Shown here piece by piece: positions 36,441-45,868 of a stretch of DNA of 64,000 bases. This DNA comes from Paludibacteraceae bacterium (GTDB taxonomy: Bacteria > Bacteroidota > Bacteroidia > Bacteroidales > Paludibacteraceae). The translations under genes and the position numbers were made by a program. The stretch covers positions 1 through 64,000 of the forward strand of contig JAGBVI010000119.1 of assembly GCA_017630395.1 (NCBI GenBank), given 5' to 3'. Positions within the stretch are counted from its first letter, which is position 1. Every line of letters starts with the position of its first letter. The notes under the pieces were generated by a model that worked only from the letters and a program-made list of their open reading frames with translations, was not told where the DNA came from and did no database searches.

Positions 36441-39400
36441 ATGAAGAAGTTACTAACTCTTATAGTAATAAACTTTTGTATATTAGGAATATACGCTCAA
36501 AAAACAGTTGAAAATGTACATCCGGACAGACTTTATATAGAAGGTAAAAAAGCATACGATTTGCAACAATATGGTGTTGCAGAACGCTATTTTTCTGAAT
36601 ATTTTCAGAAATTAAATAAAGATCGTTCACCTTTGTACAGTGAAACAGAATACTTTATTGCAAGTTGCTCCTACAAACTGAATGATTGGGAAGCTAGAAA
36701 AAAACTGGAAAAATTCAAGAGTAATCATCCTCAGTCCCCATTTGTGGATAGAGCCAATTTCTTATTAGGAAACATCCATTTTAAGCAAAAAGAGTATTCA
36801 GAAGCAGCTCAATTTTACAACGAATGTAATGCGAACAAGTTGAATAAGTTCGAACATAACGAACTGCTATTCAAAAACGGGTTCAGTCATCTTGAGATAA
36901 AAGATTACAACAAGGCACAAAGACTATTTTCTACCTTATTACAAGATTCAACTCGTTACAACTTATCTGCAAAATACTATAACGCCTACATAAGTTATTT
37001 GCTACAAGATTACAACAAAGCACTTCCGGAATTTTTGTCATTACAAAATGAGAAAGATTATGAGAATATAATACCTTACTACCTATTTCAAATTTATTAC
37101 ACAAAAAAAGAGTATGATTTGGTATTGAAAACAGGAGAAGATTTATTGGATAAAGATCCTAAAAATTCTAATAACAAAGAGATATATCGCATTTTAGGAG
37201 AATGCTACTATGGAAAAAAAGATTATCCCAAAACCATTCAATACCTATCTCGCTATTTGGAAGAATCTAAACAAGTAGTAAGAGAAAACATGTATATGTT
37301 GGGAGACTCCTATTTCCAAACGAAAGATTACAAAAAATCTATCGAATGTTTCCAGAAAGTAACTGCAGTTGAAGATGCAATGACTCAAAATGCGTATCTA
37401 TTCTTGGGAGCCTGCTACATAAAAGAAAATAATAAAAACAATGCCCGCTTATGTTTTCAATCAGCAAGTAGAATGGAGTACGATTTACACGTCAAAGAAG
37501 AGGCTGCATACAACTATGCGCTAGTTGTTTATGAACAATCATATTCTCCATTTAATGAATCCATTACGGCCTTTGAAAATTTTATAGCCAATTTCCCAAA
37601 ATCAGGATATACAGATAATGTATATAGCTACATGGTAAACTTATACTTAACCACAAAAAATTATGAAGAGGCTCTTACTTCAATAGAAAAAATAAAAGAA
37701 AAAAATCTGCAAATATACGAAGCTAGGCAACGTTTACTCTATAGTTTAGGTATTAAGAATTTTACCGAAGCCAACTATGGCGAAGCGATTGAATACTTCA
37801 ATAAATCTCTGAATGATGGGAAATACAATCGAACATTGGAAGCCTCAACACTATTTTGGAGAGGTGAAGCCTACTATAAGTTAAAGGATTACACAAAAGC
37901 TTCAACAGACTTTGAAACGTTTGTCAACTCTATAGGAGCAAGAAATTGTGACGAGTTTAATTTAGCACATTATAACGTTGGATACAGTTTTTTTACGAAA
38001 AAAGAGTATGACAAGGCATTAACATGGTTTAGAAAATACATTAACTTAGAGAGTGAAAATCAAACATTAATAGCGGACGCTACAAATCGAATTGGAGATT
38101 GTTATTTCAATCAACGTAATTTTGAGAATGCAACCCAAAATTATGCCAAAGTGTATGCTCTTAACGGACCGGGAGCTGATTACGCATGCTTCCAAGAGGG
38201 TTTTATACAAGGATTGCAAAAAGATTACCCCAAGAAAATATCAACATTAGAAAAACTGATTAAAACTTTCCCTCAATCAGAATATATTGCCGACGCAAAA
38301 TATGAAATTGGTCGGGCCTACATTATGTTAGGTAAAAAAGAAGAGGCTATAGATTTATATTCAAAATTATCTAAAGATTACCCCCATAGCGTTTTAAGTC
38401 GGAAGGGAAAACTACAAACAGCTATGTTATACGATGAAATGGCACAAACTGATAATGCTATAAAATGTTATAAAGAGATTGTAGACTTCTTCCCTCAAAG
38501 TGTAGAAGCAAAAACTTCATTAGAAAGTTTAAAAACGATTTACTTTGAACAAAATAATATTCAAGGTTATGCAGATTATGTAGAGTCATTAGGAGGATTA
38601 GTTTCTTTCAAAAAATCAGAACAAGACTCTTTAACTTATTTGGCGGCAGAAAGACAATTCCTAAAAGGAGAATTCAATAATGCAATCTCTAGTTTTAAAA
38701 ATTACTTGGAAAATTTTTCAAATGGAGGATTTACATACAACGCAAAGTTAAATTTAGCTAATAGTTATTTTGCTATCGATGATAAAACAAATGCAATAAA
38801 TGAATATAAATTCATCGCAAGTAATTTAGGAGCACCTGATAGAGAATTGGCTTTATTGAGATTATCAGAAATTTACTTCGATCTAAAAGAATATGATAAT
38901 GCAATTTCGGCAATGAGTACATTAGATAGTATAAGTCAAAATCCAGAAAATAAACAAAATGCAAAAATTGGGATTCTGCGTTGTCACAATCAACTAAGCA
39001 ATACAGAGGCATCAATAATAGCGGCAACTGAAATCATTGAAAATGGGAAAATTCTCGATCCTGCATTAACTAGAGAAGCTCTCTACATTCGCGCAATGGC
39101 ATATAATCAAAACGGGGACTCAGCAAAAGCATTTAATGACTTTAAATTATTATCTGAAAATTGCTTAGACGAGTATGGAGCAGAAGCTCAATATAATGTA
39201 GAGTTGTACTTTTTCAATTCCAATGATTTAGCAAGTGCGGAAAAAGAAATTTTTGAATTTATTGAAAAGAATACTCCTCATCAATATTGGCTAGCAAAGA
39301 GTTTTATCCTTTTATCTGATATCTATATGAAACAAGGAAAAGATTTTGAAGCAAAACAATATCTTCTCAGTGTTAGAGAGAATTATAAAGGGAAGGATGA

Positions 39401-39473
39401 TATTGCATCCGAGATAAAAATGAGATTAGACGAAATTGAAAATAGAGAGTTTGATAAAATTGTAAATGAATAA
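36441..39473 (+). CDS. Large exported tetratricopeptide-repeat protein
   Basis: A protein of 1,010 residues with signal peptide MKKLLTLIVINFCILGIYAQ. Almost all the rest is TPR: pairs of helices with the A-x-x-(Y/F)-x-x-x-(L/I)-x-x-(Y/F)P pattern, for example AERYFSEYFQK, YPKTIQYLSRYLE, ESITAFENFIANFPKSGYTDN, YGEAIEYFNKSL, YDKALTWFRKYINL, ISTLEKLIKTFPQSEYIADA and AINEYKFIASN. I count roughly twenty repeats. The 'FPxS-y-xDA' spacing is of the BamD/YbgF-like kind found in envelope proteins. It is probably a periplasmic scaffold. The gene is followed 15 bases later by an outer-membrane barrel gene, a pair that recurs in Bacteroidales, so I infer a common envelope role. No function is established. 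Confidence 0.82.
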   Translation: MKKLLTLIVINFCILGIYAQKTVENVHPDRLYIEGKKAYDLQQYGVAERYFSEYFQKLNKDRSPLYSETEYFIASCSYKLNDWEARKKLEKFKSNHPQSPFVDRANFLLGNIHFKQKEYSEAAQFYNECNANKLNKFEHNELLFKNGFSHLEIKDYNKAQRLFSTLLQDSTRYNLSAKYYNAYISYLLQDYNKALPEFLSLQNEKDYENIIPYYLFQIYYTKKEYDLVLKTGEDLLDKDPKNSNNKEIYRILGECYYGKKDYPKTIQYLSRYLEESKQVVRENMYMLGDSYFQTKDYKKSIECFQKVTAVEDAMTQNAYLFLGACYIKENNKNNARLCFQSASRMEYDLHVKEEAAYNYALVVYEQSYSPFNESITAFENFIANFPKSGYTDNVYSYMVNLYLTTKNYEEALTSIEKIKEKNLQIYEARQRLLYSLGIKNFTEANYGEAIEYFNKSLNDGKYNRTLEASTLFWRGEAYYKLKDYTKASTDFETFVNSIGARNCDEFNLAHYNVGYSFFTKKEYDKALTWFRKYINLESENQTLIADATNRIGDCYFNQRNFENATQNYAKVYALNGPGADYACFQEGFIQGLQKDYPKKISTLEKLIKTFPQSEYIADAKYEIGRAYIMLGKKEEAIDLYSKLSKDYPHSVLSRKGKLQTAMLYDEMAQTDNAIKCYKEIVDFFPQSVEAKTSLESLKTIYFEQNNIQGYADYVESLGGLVSFKKSEQDSLTYLAAERQFLKGEFNNAISSFKNYLENFSNGGFTYNAKLNLANSYFAIDDKTNAINEYKFIASNLGAPDRELALLRLSEIYFDLKEYDNAISAMSTLDSISQNPENKQNAKIGILRCHNQLSNTEASIIAATEIIENGKILDPALTREALYIRAMAYNQNGDSAKAFNDFKLLSENCLDEYGAEAQYNVELYFFNSNDLASAEKEIFEFIEKNTPHQYWLAKSFILLSDIYMKQGKDFEAKQYLLSVRENYKGKDDIASEIKMRLDEIENREFDKIVNE

Positions 39474-39488
39474 ATAGTTTCTCCAAAT

Positions 39489-41234
39489 ATGAAAAGGTTA
39501 ATATTATCCATCATTATTATATCTTTTTCTAATTCTATCGTACTTGCTCAAAGAGATGCAAGCAACGATACCACAATTACAAAAGATATAGAGATTGTAA
39601 AAGAATATAATCCCGTAATTAAAGATGCCGGCAAAATCAACACTATGCCGGAGCTAAAGGATATACAAAGCGAGAAGAAACCTTCTTCTTACTCCGTTTG
39701 GACTTCTCCGATAACACTTGAAGCGAGCAAAATACAGCCCTTAGATTATGCCCTTCCGGCAAAAGAACAAAGCAAATTCTATAACAAGAGAATGATTCGT
39801 CTTGGAGGAGGTAATTATGCTTCTGCATTAGGCGAAATCTACACCCCTATATTTCAAAATAAAAGAAACGACTTAAACTTGATTTTGCTACATAAATCTT
39901 CGTTTGGCTACATTAATTTGACCCCCGAATCATATCCCGGATTGCTAGAAAATCTTGAATCGCAAGCAACGACAAATAGAAATAAGGGCAAATTGTCTTA
40001 TTCTCGAAATATCAAAAATAAAGAATTAAGTTCTTTTGTAAAGGCTGATTATAACTTCTTTAAATATTATGGCTATGACACTGCAATAGATGAATTAGCC
40101 CAGTCTGGAATATACAAAACAAACAATGATTCCAATAAACAATCAATTTTTAAGTTGGCTGCCAATATTCGTTTCAAAAGTAAAGATTACATATCTAAAT
40201 GGAAATATGATTTTCAAACAAACTATCGCCTATTTTCCAATAGAAATGAGTTGAAAGAGCATACCATCTTTACAGATTTGAATGGCGAGTATCGCATGGA
40301 GTCATCCTCATTCGGAATTAATTTCAATATGCATAATATCATAATGGATAGACCGGAGAGTAACGACATGTTTAACTACTCTAAGGAGAGAAATTTGCAT
40401 AGCTACACCATGCTTAAGTTTACCCCTCACTACGCTTACCACAACGAGATCGCCAAGATTATAATCGGAGTAAAAGGTTCATTCAGCATTGGACAAGGGA
40501 AAAAAGGAGCTATAACGCCAGATATATACGCAGATGTAAGAATAGCCAAAGAGAAAGTTTATTTATATGCTGGAGTAACTGGAGACTATGTCGTCAACAA
40601 CTACTACAACACAATAGAAGAAAATAAATATATCGCATCTGACACAAGATTAGAAGATACTTACATACCTATTGATGTGTATGCAGGATTTAAATTTAAA
40701 TTTGCAAAACGATTGGATTTTAACATTCGGGCAGGATACAAAATTATAAACAACGCCTATTTCTTCGTAAATAAACTTTCTCCAGACTCTCTAATTCTAA
40801 ACCAATTCGAAGCCGTTTACGAAGAAAATGCCGGAGTGTTTGAAGCAGTAGCAAAATTAGCATACGATTGGAATGAACGACTAAACATCCGCTTAGGAGC
40901 TAAATTTAACAAGTGGTCTTTGTCTAAATATGAATATGCTTGGCATAGACCTAATTGGATTCTAGATTTTCACTCATCCTATCTAATTACAAAAGATGTA
41001 CGAGTTAATTTATGTTATGCATTCGAAGCTGGACGATATGCTTTAATAAATAACAATGCAATCAAATTAAACAACACGCACAACTTAAGTCTTGGAGCGG
41101 ATTGGAATATATTGAATTGGTTAAATATATTCATAAATCTCGACAACATAACTAACACCCAATACCAAGAGTGGTATGGATATACAAAACAAGGATTTAA
41201 TATTTTAGGAGGAGTCTCCTTCTTACTAAAATAA
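39489..41234 (+). CDS. Outer-membrane beta-barrel protein, TonB-receptor-like, partner of the TPR protein
   Basis: A protein of 581 residues with signal peptide MKRLILSIIIISFSNSIVLAQ. The mature N-terminus has ITKDIEIVKEYNPVIKDAGKI, a short linear motif before the barrel. Then follow long alternating strands (KRMIRLGGGNYASALGEIYTP, LNLILLHKSSFGYINL, KLAANIRFKSKDYISKWKYDF, RLDFNIRAGYKIINNAYFF). The end NIFINLDNITNTQYQEWYGY followed by GFNILGGVSFLLK is the typical last two strands of TonB-dependent receptors. There is no plug domain, and at 581 residues it is shorter than a full receptor. It is probably an export or assembly barrel. It directly follows the TPR gene, 15 bases apart. Confidence 0.75.
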   Translation: MKRLILSIIIISFSNSIVLAQRDASNDTTITKDIEIVKEYNPVIKDAGKINTMPELKDIQSEKKPSSYSVWTSPITLEASKIQPLDYALPAKEQSKFYNKRMIRLGGGNYASALGEIYTPIFQNKRNDLNLILLHKSSFGYINLTPESYPGLLENLESQATTNRNKGKLSYSRNIKNKELSSFVKADYNFFKYYGYDTAIDELAQSGIYKTNNDSNKQSIFKLAANIRFKSKDYISKWKYDFQTNYRLFSNRNELKEHTIFTDLNGEYRMESSSFGINFNMHNIIMDRPESNDMFNYSKERNLHSYTMLKFTPHYAYHNEIAKIIIGVKGSFSIGQGKKGAITPDIYADVRIAKEKVYLYAGVTGDYVVNNYYNTIEENKYIASDTRLEDTYIPIDVYAGFKFKFAKRLDFNIRAGYKIINNAYFFVNKLSPDSLILNQFEAVYEENAGVFEAVAKLAYDWNERLNIRLGAKFNKWSLSKYEYAWHRPNWILDFHSSYLITKDVRVNLCYAFEAGRYALINNNAIKLNNTHNLSLGADWNILNWLNIFINLDNITNTQYQEWYGYTKQGFNILGGVSFLLK

Positions 41235-41276
41235 AACCCAATCTTCACAATTGATTTTTGCTTAATTACAGCATCA

Positions 41277-42020
41277 ATGAGCTTTTTTGTTCTGACACCT
41301 ATAATAGGATTAATATTGTTCTATGCATTTTATTACTCTTCAATAAATGAAGAGGAGGAAATCACGTTGTCTCAAAAAGCAATTATACAGCTAATTGCAC
41401 AAACAATGAAAGCAGATGGGCAACTAACCAAAAGCGAATTGAATGTAGTCAAAGAATATTTATTAGCTAACTACAATGAGAATGTTAGTAAAAAATTATT
41501 ACTATACCTAAGAACTGTTTTAAAAAGAAATTTGGAGATACAGGATATCAGACCTTTATGCCTTAGGATTAATCAAACAGTAAATTACAAAGGAAAACTA
41601 AGCGTATTGTCTGTCTTGTTTAAAATTGCATACGCACAAGGAGAGATTACCCAAAAAGAATTTGAAATCATCCAACTATTTGCCCGATTTTCCTGCATAA
41701 GACATGAAGACTTTAGAGCAATTTCACAACTGTATATTAATAATGGGAACTATAGAAAAAGACGTACCCAAGAACAAAATAACTACAAGTATCAGAGAAC
41801 AACAACTCAACAAACATACAATAGCAAAAAATGGGCATACGATGAATTAGGCATTCCAGAAAATTCGTCCCCTGATGAGATAAAAAAAGCATTTAGGAAA
41901 TTAGCTCAAAAATACCATCCGGACAAATTAAACAATGCATCAGAAAGAGAGGTAAAATATGCAACTGAAAAATTCAGGAAAGTAATCAATGCTTATGAAG
42001 CACTAATTGAAGATAAATGA
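41277..42020 (+). CDS. DjlA-like membrane co-chaperone (TerB-like and J domains)
   Basis: A protein of 247 residues. One membrane helix at the N-terminus (MSFFVLTPIIGLILFYAFYY). About 28-150 is a TerB-like helical domain (KAIIQLIAQTMKADGQLTKSELNVVKEYLL, KAYAQGEITQKEFEIIQLFARF-type). A Gln/Arg-rich linker follows, then a J domain at about 183-247: WAYDELGIPENSSPDEIKKAFRKLAQKYHPDKLNNA, with the HPD tripeptide that stimulates DnaK. The layout is that of E. coli DjlA, a minor J protein linked to envelope stress and capsule signalling. The start lies 42 bases after the barrel gene, and the end overlaps the flippase start by ATGA, so it is coupled to the glycan locus. Confidence 0.83.
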   Translation: MSFFVLTPIIGLILFYAFYYSSINEEEEITLSQKAIIQLIAQTMKADGQLTKSELNVVKEYLLANYNENVSKKLLLYLRTVLKRNLEIQDIRPLCLRINQTVNYKGKLSVLSVLFKIAYAQGEITQKEFEIIQLFARFSCIRHEDFRAISQLYINNGNYRKRRTQEQNNYKYQRTTTQQTYNSKKWAYDELGIPENSSPDEIKKAFRKLAQKYHPDKLNNASEREVKYATEKFRKVINAYEALIEDK

Positions 42021-43285
42021 TATCAACAATAATCAATAAGATCAGAAACAACTCCGGAATTTTTGGGAATATGGCATCTTTGAGTTTACTACAAATTGCC
42101 AACTACATTATTCCGATAATAGTAATACCTTTTATTGTAAGAGGATTAGGTGTTGATAAATTTGGGGTGGTAAGTTATGCGCAAAACATTATATCCTATT
42201 TTACGATAATTGTCACATACGGATTTGAATACTCTGCCACAAGAGAAATTGCAATAAACAAAAACAATCCAAAATCAATTCAAGCTACATTTTGGAATGT
42301 AATGATTTGCAAATTAATACTACTAGGAATATCTTTTCTCTTATTTATACTCCTTTCTCTATTTTTGGGAAAAATTCAAGAGGATTACAAACTCTACTTG
42401 ATTTTATTCTGCATCAACATAGGTTTTACCCTATTCCCTACTTGGTTTTTTCAAGGTATAGAGAATATGAAATCCATGGCTATCATAAACTTTCTAATCA
42501 AAGTGTTTGGAATGGGATTATCTATATTTTTTGTTAACACCCCTGATGATTACATAATATACGCAGCCATGCCTTCATTCTCGTACGCAATATTTGGAAT
42601 ATTATCCTTCATCTACGTTGTAAAAAAATACAATTTGGAATTCTGCTGTGACAAAAACGGGGTAATTCATGAAAGTAAAAAAGGATTTCCAATTTTTTTA
42701 AATTCTCTGTTTGCCACTCTATACACAACAGCTAATATAACCATACTGGGGCTATTTATGGATGACTATAACGTAGGTATATATTCCGGAGCCCATAAAA
42801 TTATCATGGCTATATTAATGGTAACAAGTATGCCTATAAATTTGGCCATCTTCCCATCTATCAGTAGGAAGATAGAAGAGTCTAAAGATAGCGGAATAAG
42901 ATATTATCAAAAAATGCTTTTTTACGTATTCTTACTTTCAGTTGTAGTCAGTTTTGGTTGCTATTTGTTCAGTCCTATATTAGTCAAAATAATGTTGGGA
43001 GAAGAATTCCTAAAAGCCATTCCACTATTACAATATTTCTCTGCACTACCCACCTTGGTAATCATGGCAAGCATGTTCACCGTGCAAGGCTTATACGGAT
43101 TAGGTTACGCTCGTTTCGCTCCTATCGTAGGACTTATTGTCGGTAGTATCTGCATTATATGCAACCTATACCTCATCCCCATATACGGTATTTTTGGTGC
43201 AGCCACATCGTGGATAATCGCCCAAATATTAGAAATTTTGCTATCCGGAGGGATTGTGGTGTACAAGACAAGAAATGGAGGATAA
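42017..43285 (+). CDS. Wzx-type oligosaccharide flippase
   Basis: A protein of 422 residues with about 12 membrane helices, the MATE-like polysaccharide transporter family. The opening NMASLSLLQIANYIIPIIVIPFIVRGLGVDKFGVVSYAQ is the family's typical first two helices. YGFEYSATREIAINKNN, FFQGIENMKSMAI and NLYLIPIYGIFGAATSWIIA are also characteristic. It moves undecaprenyl-linked repeat units to the periplasmic side. The gene overlaps the DjlA-like gene by 4 bases. The only polymerase candidates in the window are the 54470 and 60736 proteins, so this is part of the same 43-62 kb glycan region. After it come 319 bp without genes, with repeat copy D. Confidence 0.88.
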   Translation: MISTIINKIRNNSGIFGNMASLSLLQIANYIIPIIVIPFIVRGLGVDKFGVVSYAQNIISYFTIIVTYGFEYSATREIAINKNNPKSIQATFWNVMICKLILLGISFLLFILLSLFLGKIQEDYKLYLILFCINIGFTLFPTWFFQGIENMKSMAIINFLIKVFGMGLSIFFVNTPDDYIIYAAMPSFSYAIFGILSFIYVVKKYNLEFCCDKNGVIHESKKGFPIFLNSLFATLYTTANITILGLFMDDYNVGIYSGAHKIIMAILMVTSMPINLAIFPSISRKIEESKDSGIRYYQKMLFYVFLLSVVVSFGCYLFSPILVKIMLGEEFLKAIPLLQYFSALPTLVIMASMFTVQGLYGLGYARFAPIVGLIVGSICIICNLYLIPIYGIFGAATSWIIAQILEILLSGGIVVYKTRNGG

Positions 43286-43325
43286 TTGTTTTAAAGTGAA
43301 AAATGATTATTTGTTCAACAAATTT

Positions 43326-43517
43326 AGACGTTGTTTAAATTTTATTTCGAGCATTTTTGCGAGCGATTTTTAAGATTATTTTTATTATTCTTTCGCCGTT
43401 AATAATACTCTATTCTCAAAAAAGAATAATAAAAATAGACCAAAAAGCGCCCCAAAGATGCCGAACAAGGAAGAGTAAAACTCAGAAACTATTAATAATA
43501 AAATTAAAACAGCTTCT
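43326..43517 (+). repeat. Dispersed palindromic element, copy D (forward orientation)
   Basis: 192 bp from AGACGTTGTTTAAATTTT to AAAATTAAAACAGCTTCT, in the 319-bp spacer between convergent genes. In place of the TTTGAGAGAGATT arm it has TTTGCGAGCGATT, and the opposing arm has changed to AAGCGCCCCAAAG, so pairing is largely kept. The centre pairs TTTTTATTATTCTTT with AAAGAATAATAAAAA perfectly. Confidence 0.87.
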
Positions 43518-43604
43518 TATAGTGAATAAAATATGAACACTATCACGCCTCTATCCGTTATGATTATTTTTTTTAATCCATCCCAAGAAACGACTGATAT
43601 AAAA

Positions 43605-44552
43605 TTATTGATAAATTATCGAATACCTGATACGATTACATACATAACCGGAAGCGTCAATAGGAATAAAATCAATATAATCTGCGTATGTCCCATCCTC
43701 TTTCTTTAACAAAGACTTAGGGAAATCAAAACTATAACCTAACTTATTAGAAGTTACAAAACCAAACACATTTTTAACATCCTCTCTTTCATCTCCGTAA
43801 TTCATCCGAAAAGCTTTATCGTTTATAACAATATACAGCTCACTTAAAGGAAGGATACCTTCAAAACTCCAACCTAAAATTGAAATTGAAGGTTCATCTC
43901 GCACCAACAAGGTTTTATTCGCTCCATCAACAACACCTGCACTTAAAACATCTACAACAAATTGAACATTAGCATATTGCTTATAGGGTTCAGAAGGTTC
44001 ATCAACGACAGACAAAAGTTTGTATTCAACAGGGGATAACAAGGAATCTCCATCCGCAGTTACACCATATAAGTTAATTGTACTCGCCCACTCACCCTGA
44101 CTATTTTTAAGAATATTTCTATCAAACAAAAAAGAGAAACCTATTTTATTACCTAAATCAAGAGATAAAAGATTAGCGACATCATCTCTAACCACGTCAA
44201 AATAGGCAGGGTAATAGTTTTCGTTAACCTCCATATATAGTTCAGACAACGGGGTTTTATTATCTATATCAACAGCCCAACCCTCTATTTCGACTGTGTC
44301 CGTTTGATCAATTATTAAATAAGGTATCGTCATAACCTTACTATTACACACGTCAGCAACTATTCCTTGCTTCCACTCAACTGTTTTAATATTCTTAATA
44401 GGCAAATCTGGTCTTGTCTCTGCATCAGACATAGTTAAAAATGACTGATTTTTTAAATCATAGACAAAATCTATAAGAATAAACATACCACCTATGACCA
44501 ATGCGGCCACAAGATAATTAAGTACATTTCTTAAAATAGGATTTATATTCAT
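43605..44552 (-). CDS. Membrane-anchored protein with two GW-motif domains (paralog 1)
   Basis: A protein of 315 residues; I know no named family. One membrane helix (about 12-31, YLVAALVIGGMFILIDFVYD) and a periplasmic part made of two similar domains, about 50-182 and 192-313. Each domain has I-(E/L)GW-(A/S), then (P)LSELY-V, an R-(D/E)DV helix start, and G(F/Y)SF-F plus an LLK-like helix: IEGWAVDIDNKTPLSELYMEV and ILGWSFEGILPLSELYIVI. Paralogs with the same plan are at 45869-46831 and 53452-54411. A recurring opening is GIVADVCNSK. The gene lies 11 bases behind the acyltransferase (44564-45610) on the same strand, so a joint role in glycan decoration is likely. The fold is probably a beta-sandwich that could bind sugar. 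Confidence 0.7.
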   Translation of the reverse strand: MNINPILRNVLNYLVAALVIGGMFILIDFVYDLKNQSFLTMSDAETRPDLPIKNIKTVEWKQGIVADVCNSKVMTIPYLIIDQTDTVEIEGWAVDIDNKTPLSELYMEVNENYYPAYFDVVRDDVANLLSLDLGNKIGFSFLFDRNILKNSQGEWASTINLYGVTADGDSLLSPVEYKLLSVVDEPSEPYKQYANVQFVVDVLSAGVVDGANKTLLVRDEPSISILGWSFEGILPLSELYIVINDKAFRMNYGDEREDVKNVFGFVTSNKLGYSFDFPKSLLKKEDGTYADYIDFIPIDASGYVCNRIRYSIIYQ

Positions 44553-44563
44553 ATCACTAACTA

Positions 44564-45610
44564 TTATTTAATTTTTGCAATTAATTTTTCAATATCATTT
44601 TGAATAGGTTTCAATAAAAAAGTCCCAATCAACCAACTAAGAATCAAACTGATAATAAAAACAATAATCATATATACATATTGAAATAAAATCTCCGGAC
44701 ACCATGTTGGAATTACAAACACATCTCGCAAAGCAAATACAATCGGGAAATGAATTAAATATATTCCAAAAGATTGAGCGCCTAAAAATCGGATAACTAA
44801 TGATGATTTCTCATTAAACTCAAATTGCATTCGGGTTAATAAAACATAAACCATCAATGAAAACAACGTAAACGAAGGCATATAATCATGGATATGATTC
44901 AAATAAGAGAATTCATACTTTTTCAATATAATAATTAAGAATGAAATCACTCCCACAATCTTTAGAATATTAACCGACTTTTTATCTGTAAAAATTTTAT
45001 CAACACAAGCACCCATATAAAAATATAAAGACCACCCAACAAAAGGATTTACCCAAGCTGCAAAAGAAGTTGAGAAGAAATATGGAGAATAAGCAATCAA
45101 ACAATTTGTCAATAACAAAATAGAGATAAAAATGATAGCACCGCAACGAGATATAGAAGAAAAAATCCTAGATGTAAAAGGTGACATCAATACATTGCCT
45201 ACTAAAACATACATAAACCACAAATGAGAGGCTTGATGACCTGCAATAAAATCAATAGTAAAATGATACAACAGCCCGGAAAAACTTCCAGTTTCCATCT
45301 TTAAATTGTATGCCGATATAAACAACATATAAACCAACATTGGTAATATCAAATAGGCAAATTTCTTTAAATAAAAACGGAAGTACTGAGAATCATCTGT
45401 AAACTCACCCTGCCGCAAAGCAAACTTACCACTTAACATAAAAAAGATTGGATTACACAAAATAAACAATGTATCCACTATTTTTATGTAGACACCCTTA
45501 ATTCCAGTATCAGGAGTTAGGATCCACAACGTATGAACTCCCAAAACAAAAACACACGCAATAACTCTGATTAATTCAAATCTACAATCCCTTTGTTTTA
45601 AATTTCTCAT
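44564..45610 (-). CDS. Acyltransferase 3 family membrane protein
   Basis: A protein of 348 residues with about ten membrane helices. The family's N-terminal pattern is CRFELIRVIACVFVLGVHT, with the catalytic His at 26. Further landmarks are HLWFMYVLVGNVLMSPF and LGAQSFGIYLIHFPIVF near the end. These proteins acetylate or otherwise acylate surface sugars, using acyl-CoA or a membrane relay. The gene is first of a pair with paralog 1, 11 bases downstream. A TACCTTTG element is at 45669-45676. The acyl group and sugar are unknown. Confidence 0.85.
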   Translation of the reverse strand: MRNLKQRDCRFELIRVIACVFVLGVHTLWILTPDTGIKGVYIKIVDTLFILCNPIFFMLSGKFALRQGEFTDDSQYFRFYLKKFAYLILPMLVYMLFISAYNLKMETGSFSGLLYHFTIDFIAGHQASHLWFMYVLVGNVLMSPFTSRIFSSISRCGAIIFISILLLTNCLIAYSPYFFSTSFAAWVNPFVGWSLYFYMGACVDKIFTDKKSVNILKIVGVISFLIIILKKYEFSYLNHIHDYMPSFTLFSLMVYVLLTRMQFEFNEKSSLVIRFLGAQSFGIYLIHFPIVFALRDVFVIPTWCPEILFQYVYMIIVFIISLILSWLIGTFLLKPIQNDIEKLIAKIK

Positions 45611-45668
45611 TTCTGTCTGTTTATAATCTGTAAAAACGTATTTTACTTGGTTAACAATAACTTGACCA

Positions 45669-45676
45669 CAAAGGTA
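45669..45676 (-). promoter_or_regulatory. Promoter -7 element of the acyltransferase/paralog-1 pair
   Basis: Minus strand TACCTTTG, 59 bases ahead of the 45610 start. It is divergent from the element at 45805. No distal half-site was found. Confidence 0.45.
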
Positions 45677-45804
45677 AAATATTTAATTGAAAGGAGGGAT
45701 AATCTGAACAAAAAAAGGAATAGTTCTTCTTTAATAATTGTACTTGAGTATTAAAATTTTAGGATATTTTATTCCCTTCTGTAGTAGGGTTTGACAAATT
45801 TTAA

Positions 45805-45812
45805 TATATTTG
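45805..45812 (+). promoter_or_regulatory. Promoter -7 element of the paralog-2/LtaS-like/lipoprotein operon
   Basis: TATATTTG followed by C, 57 bases ahead of the ATG at 45869. A TTTGAC at 45790-45795 is too close (11-base gap) to be the distal element. Confidence 0.5.
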
Positions 45813-45868
45813 CAGAGAAAAATAATAAAAAAAATTACTAAAACACAAAAAAGAAAACCATTATCATT

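Noticed and set aside
45790-45795. TTTGAC as distal promoter element for the 45869 operon
   Set aside because: The gap to TATATTTG is only 11 bases, well outside the usual 17-23.
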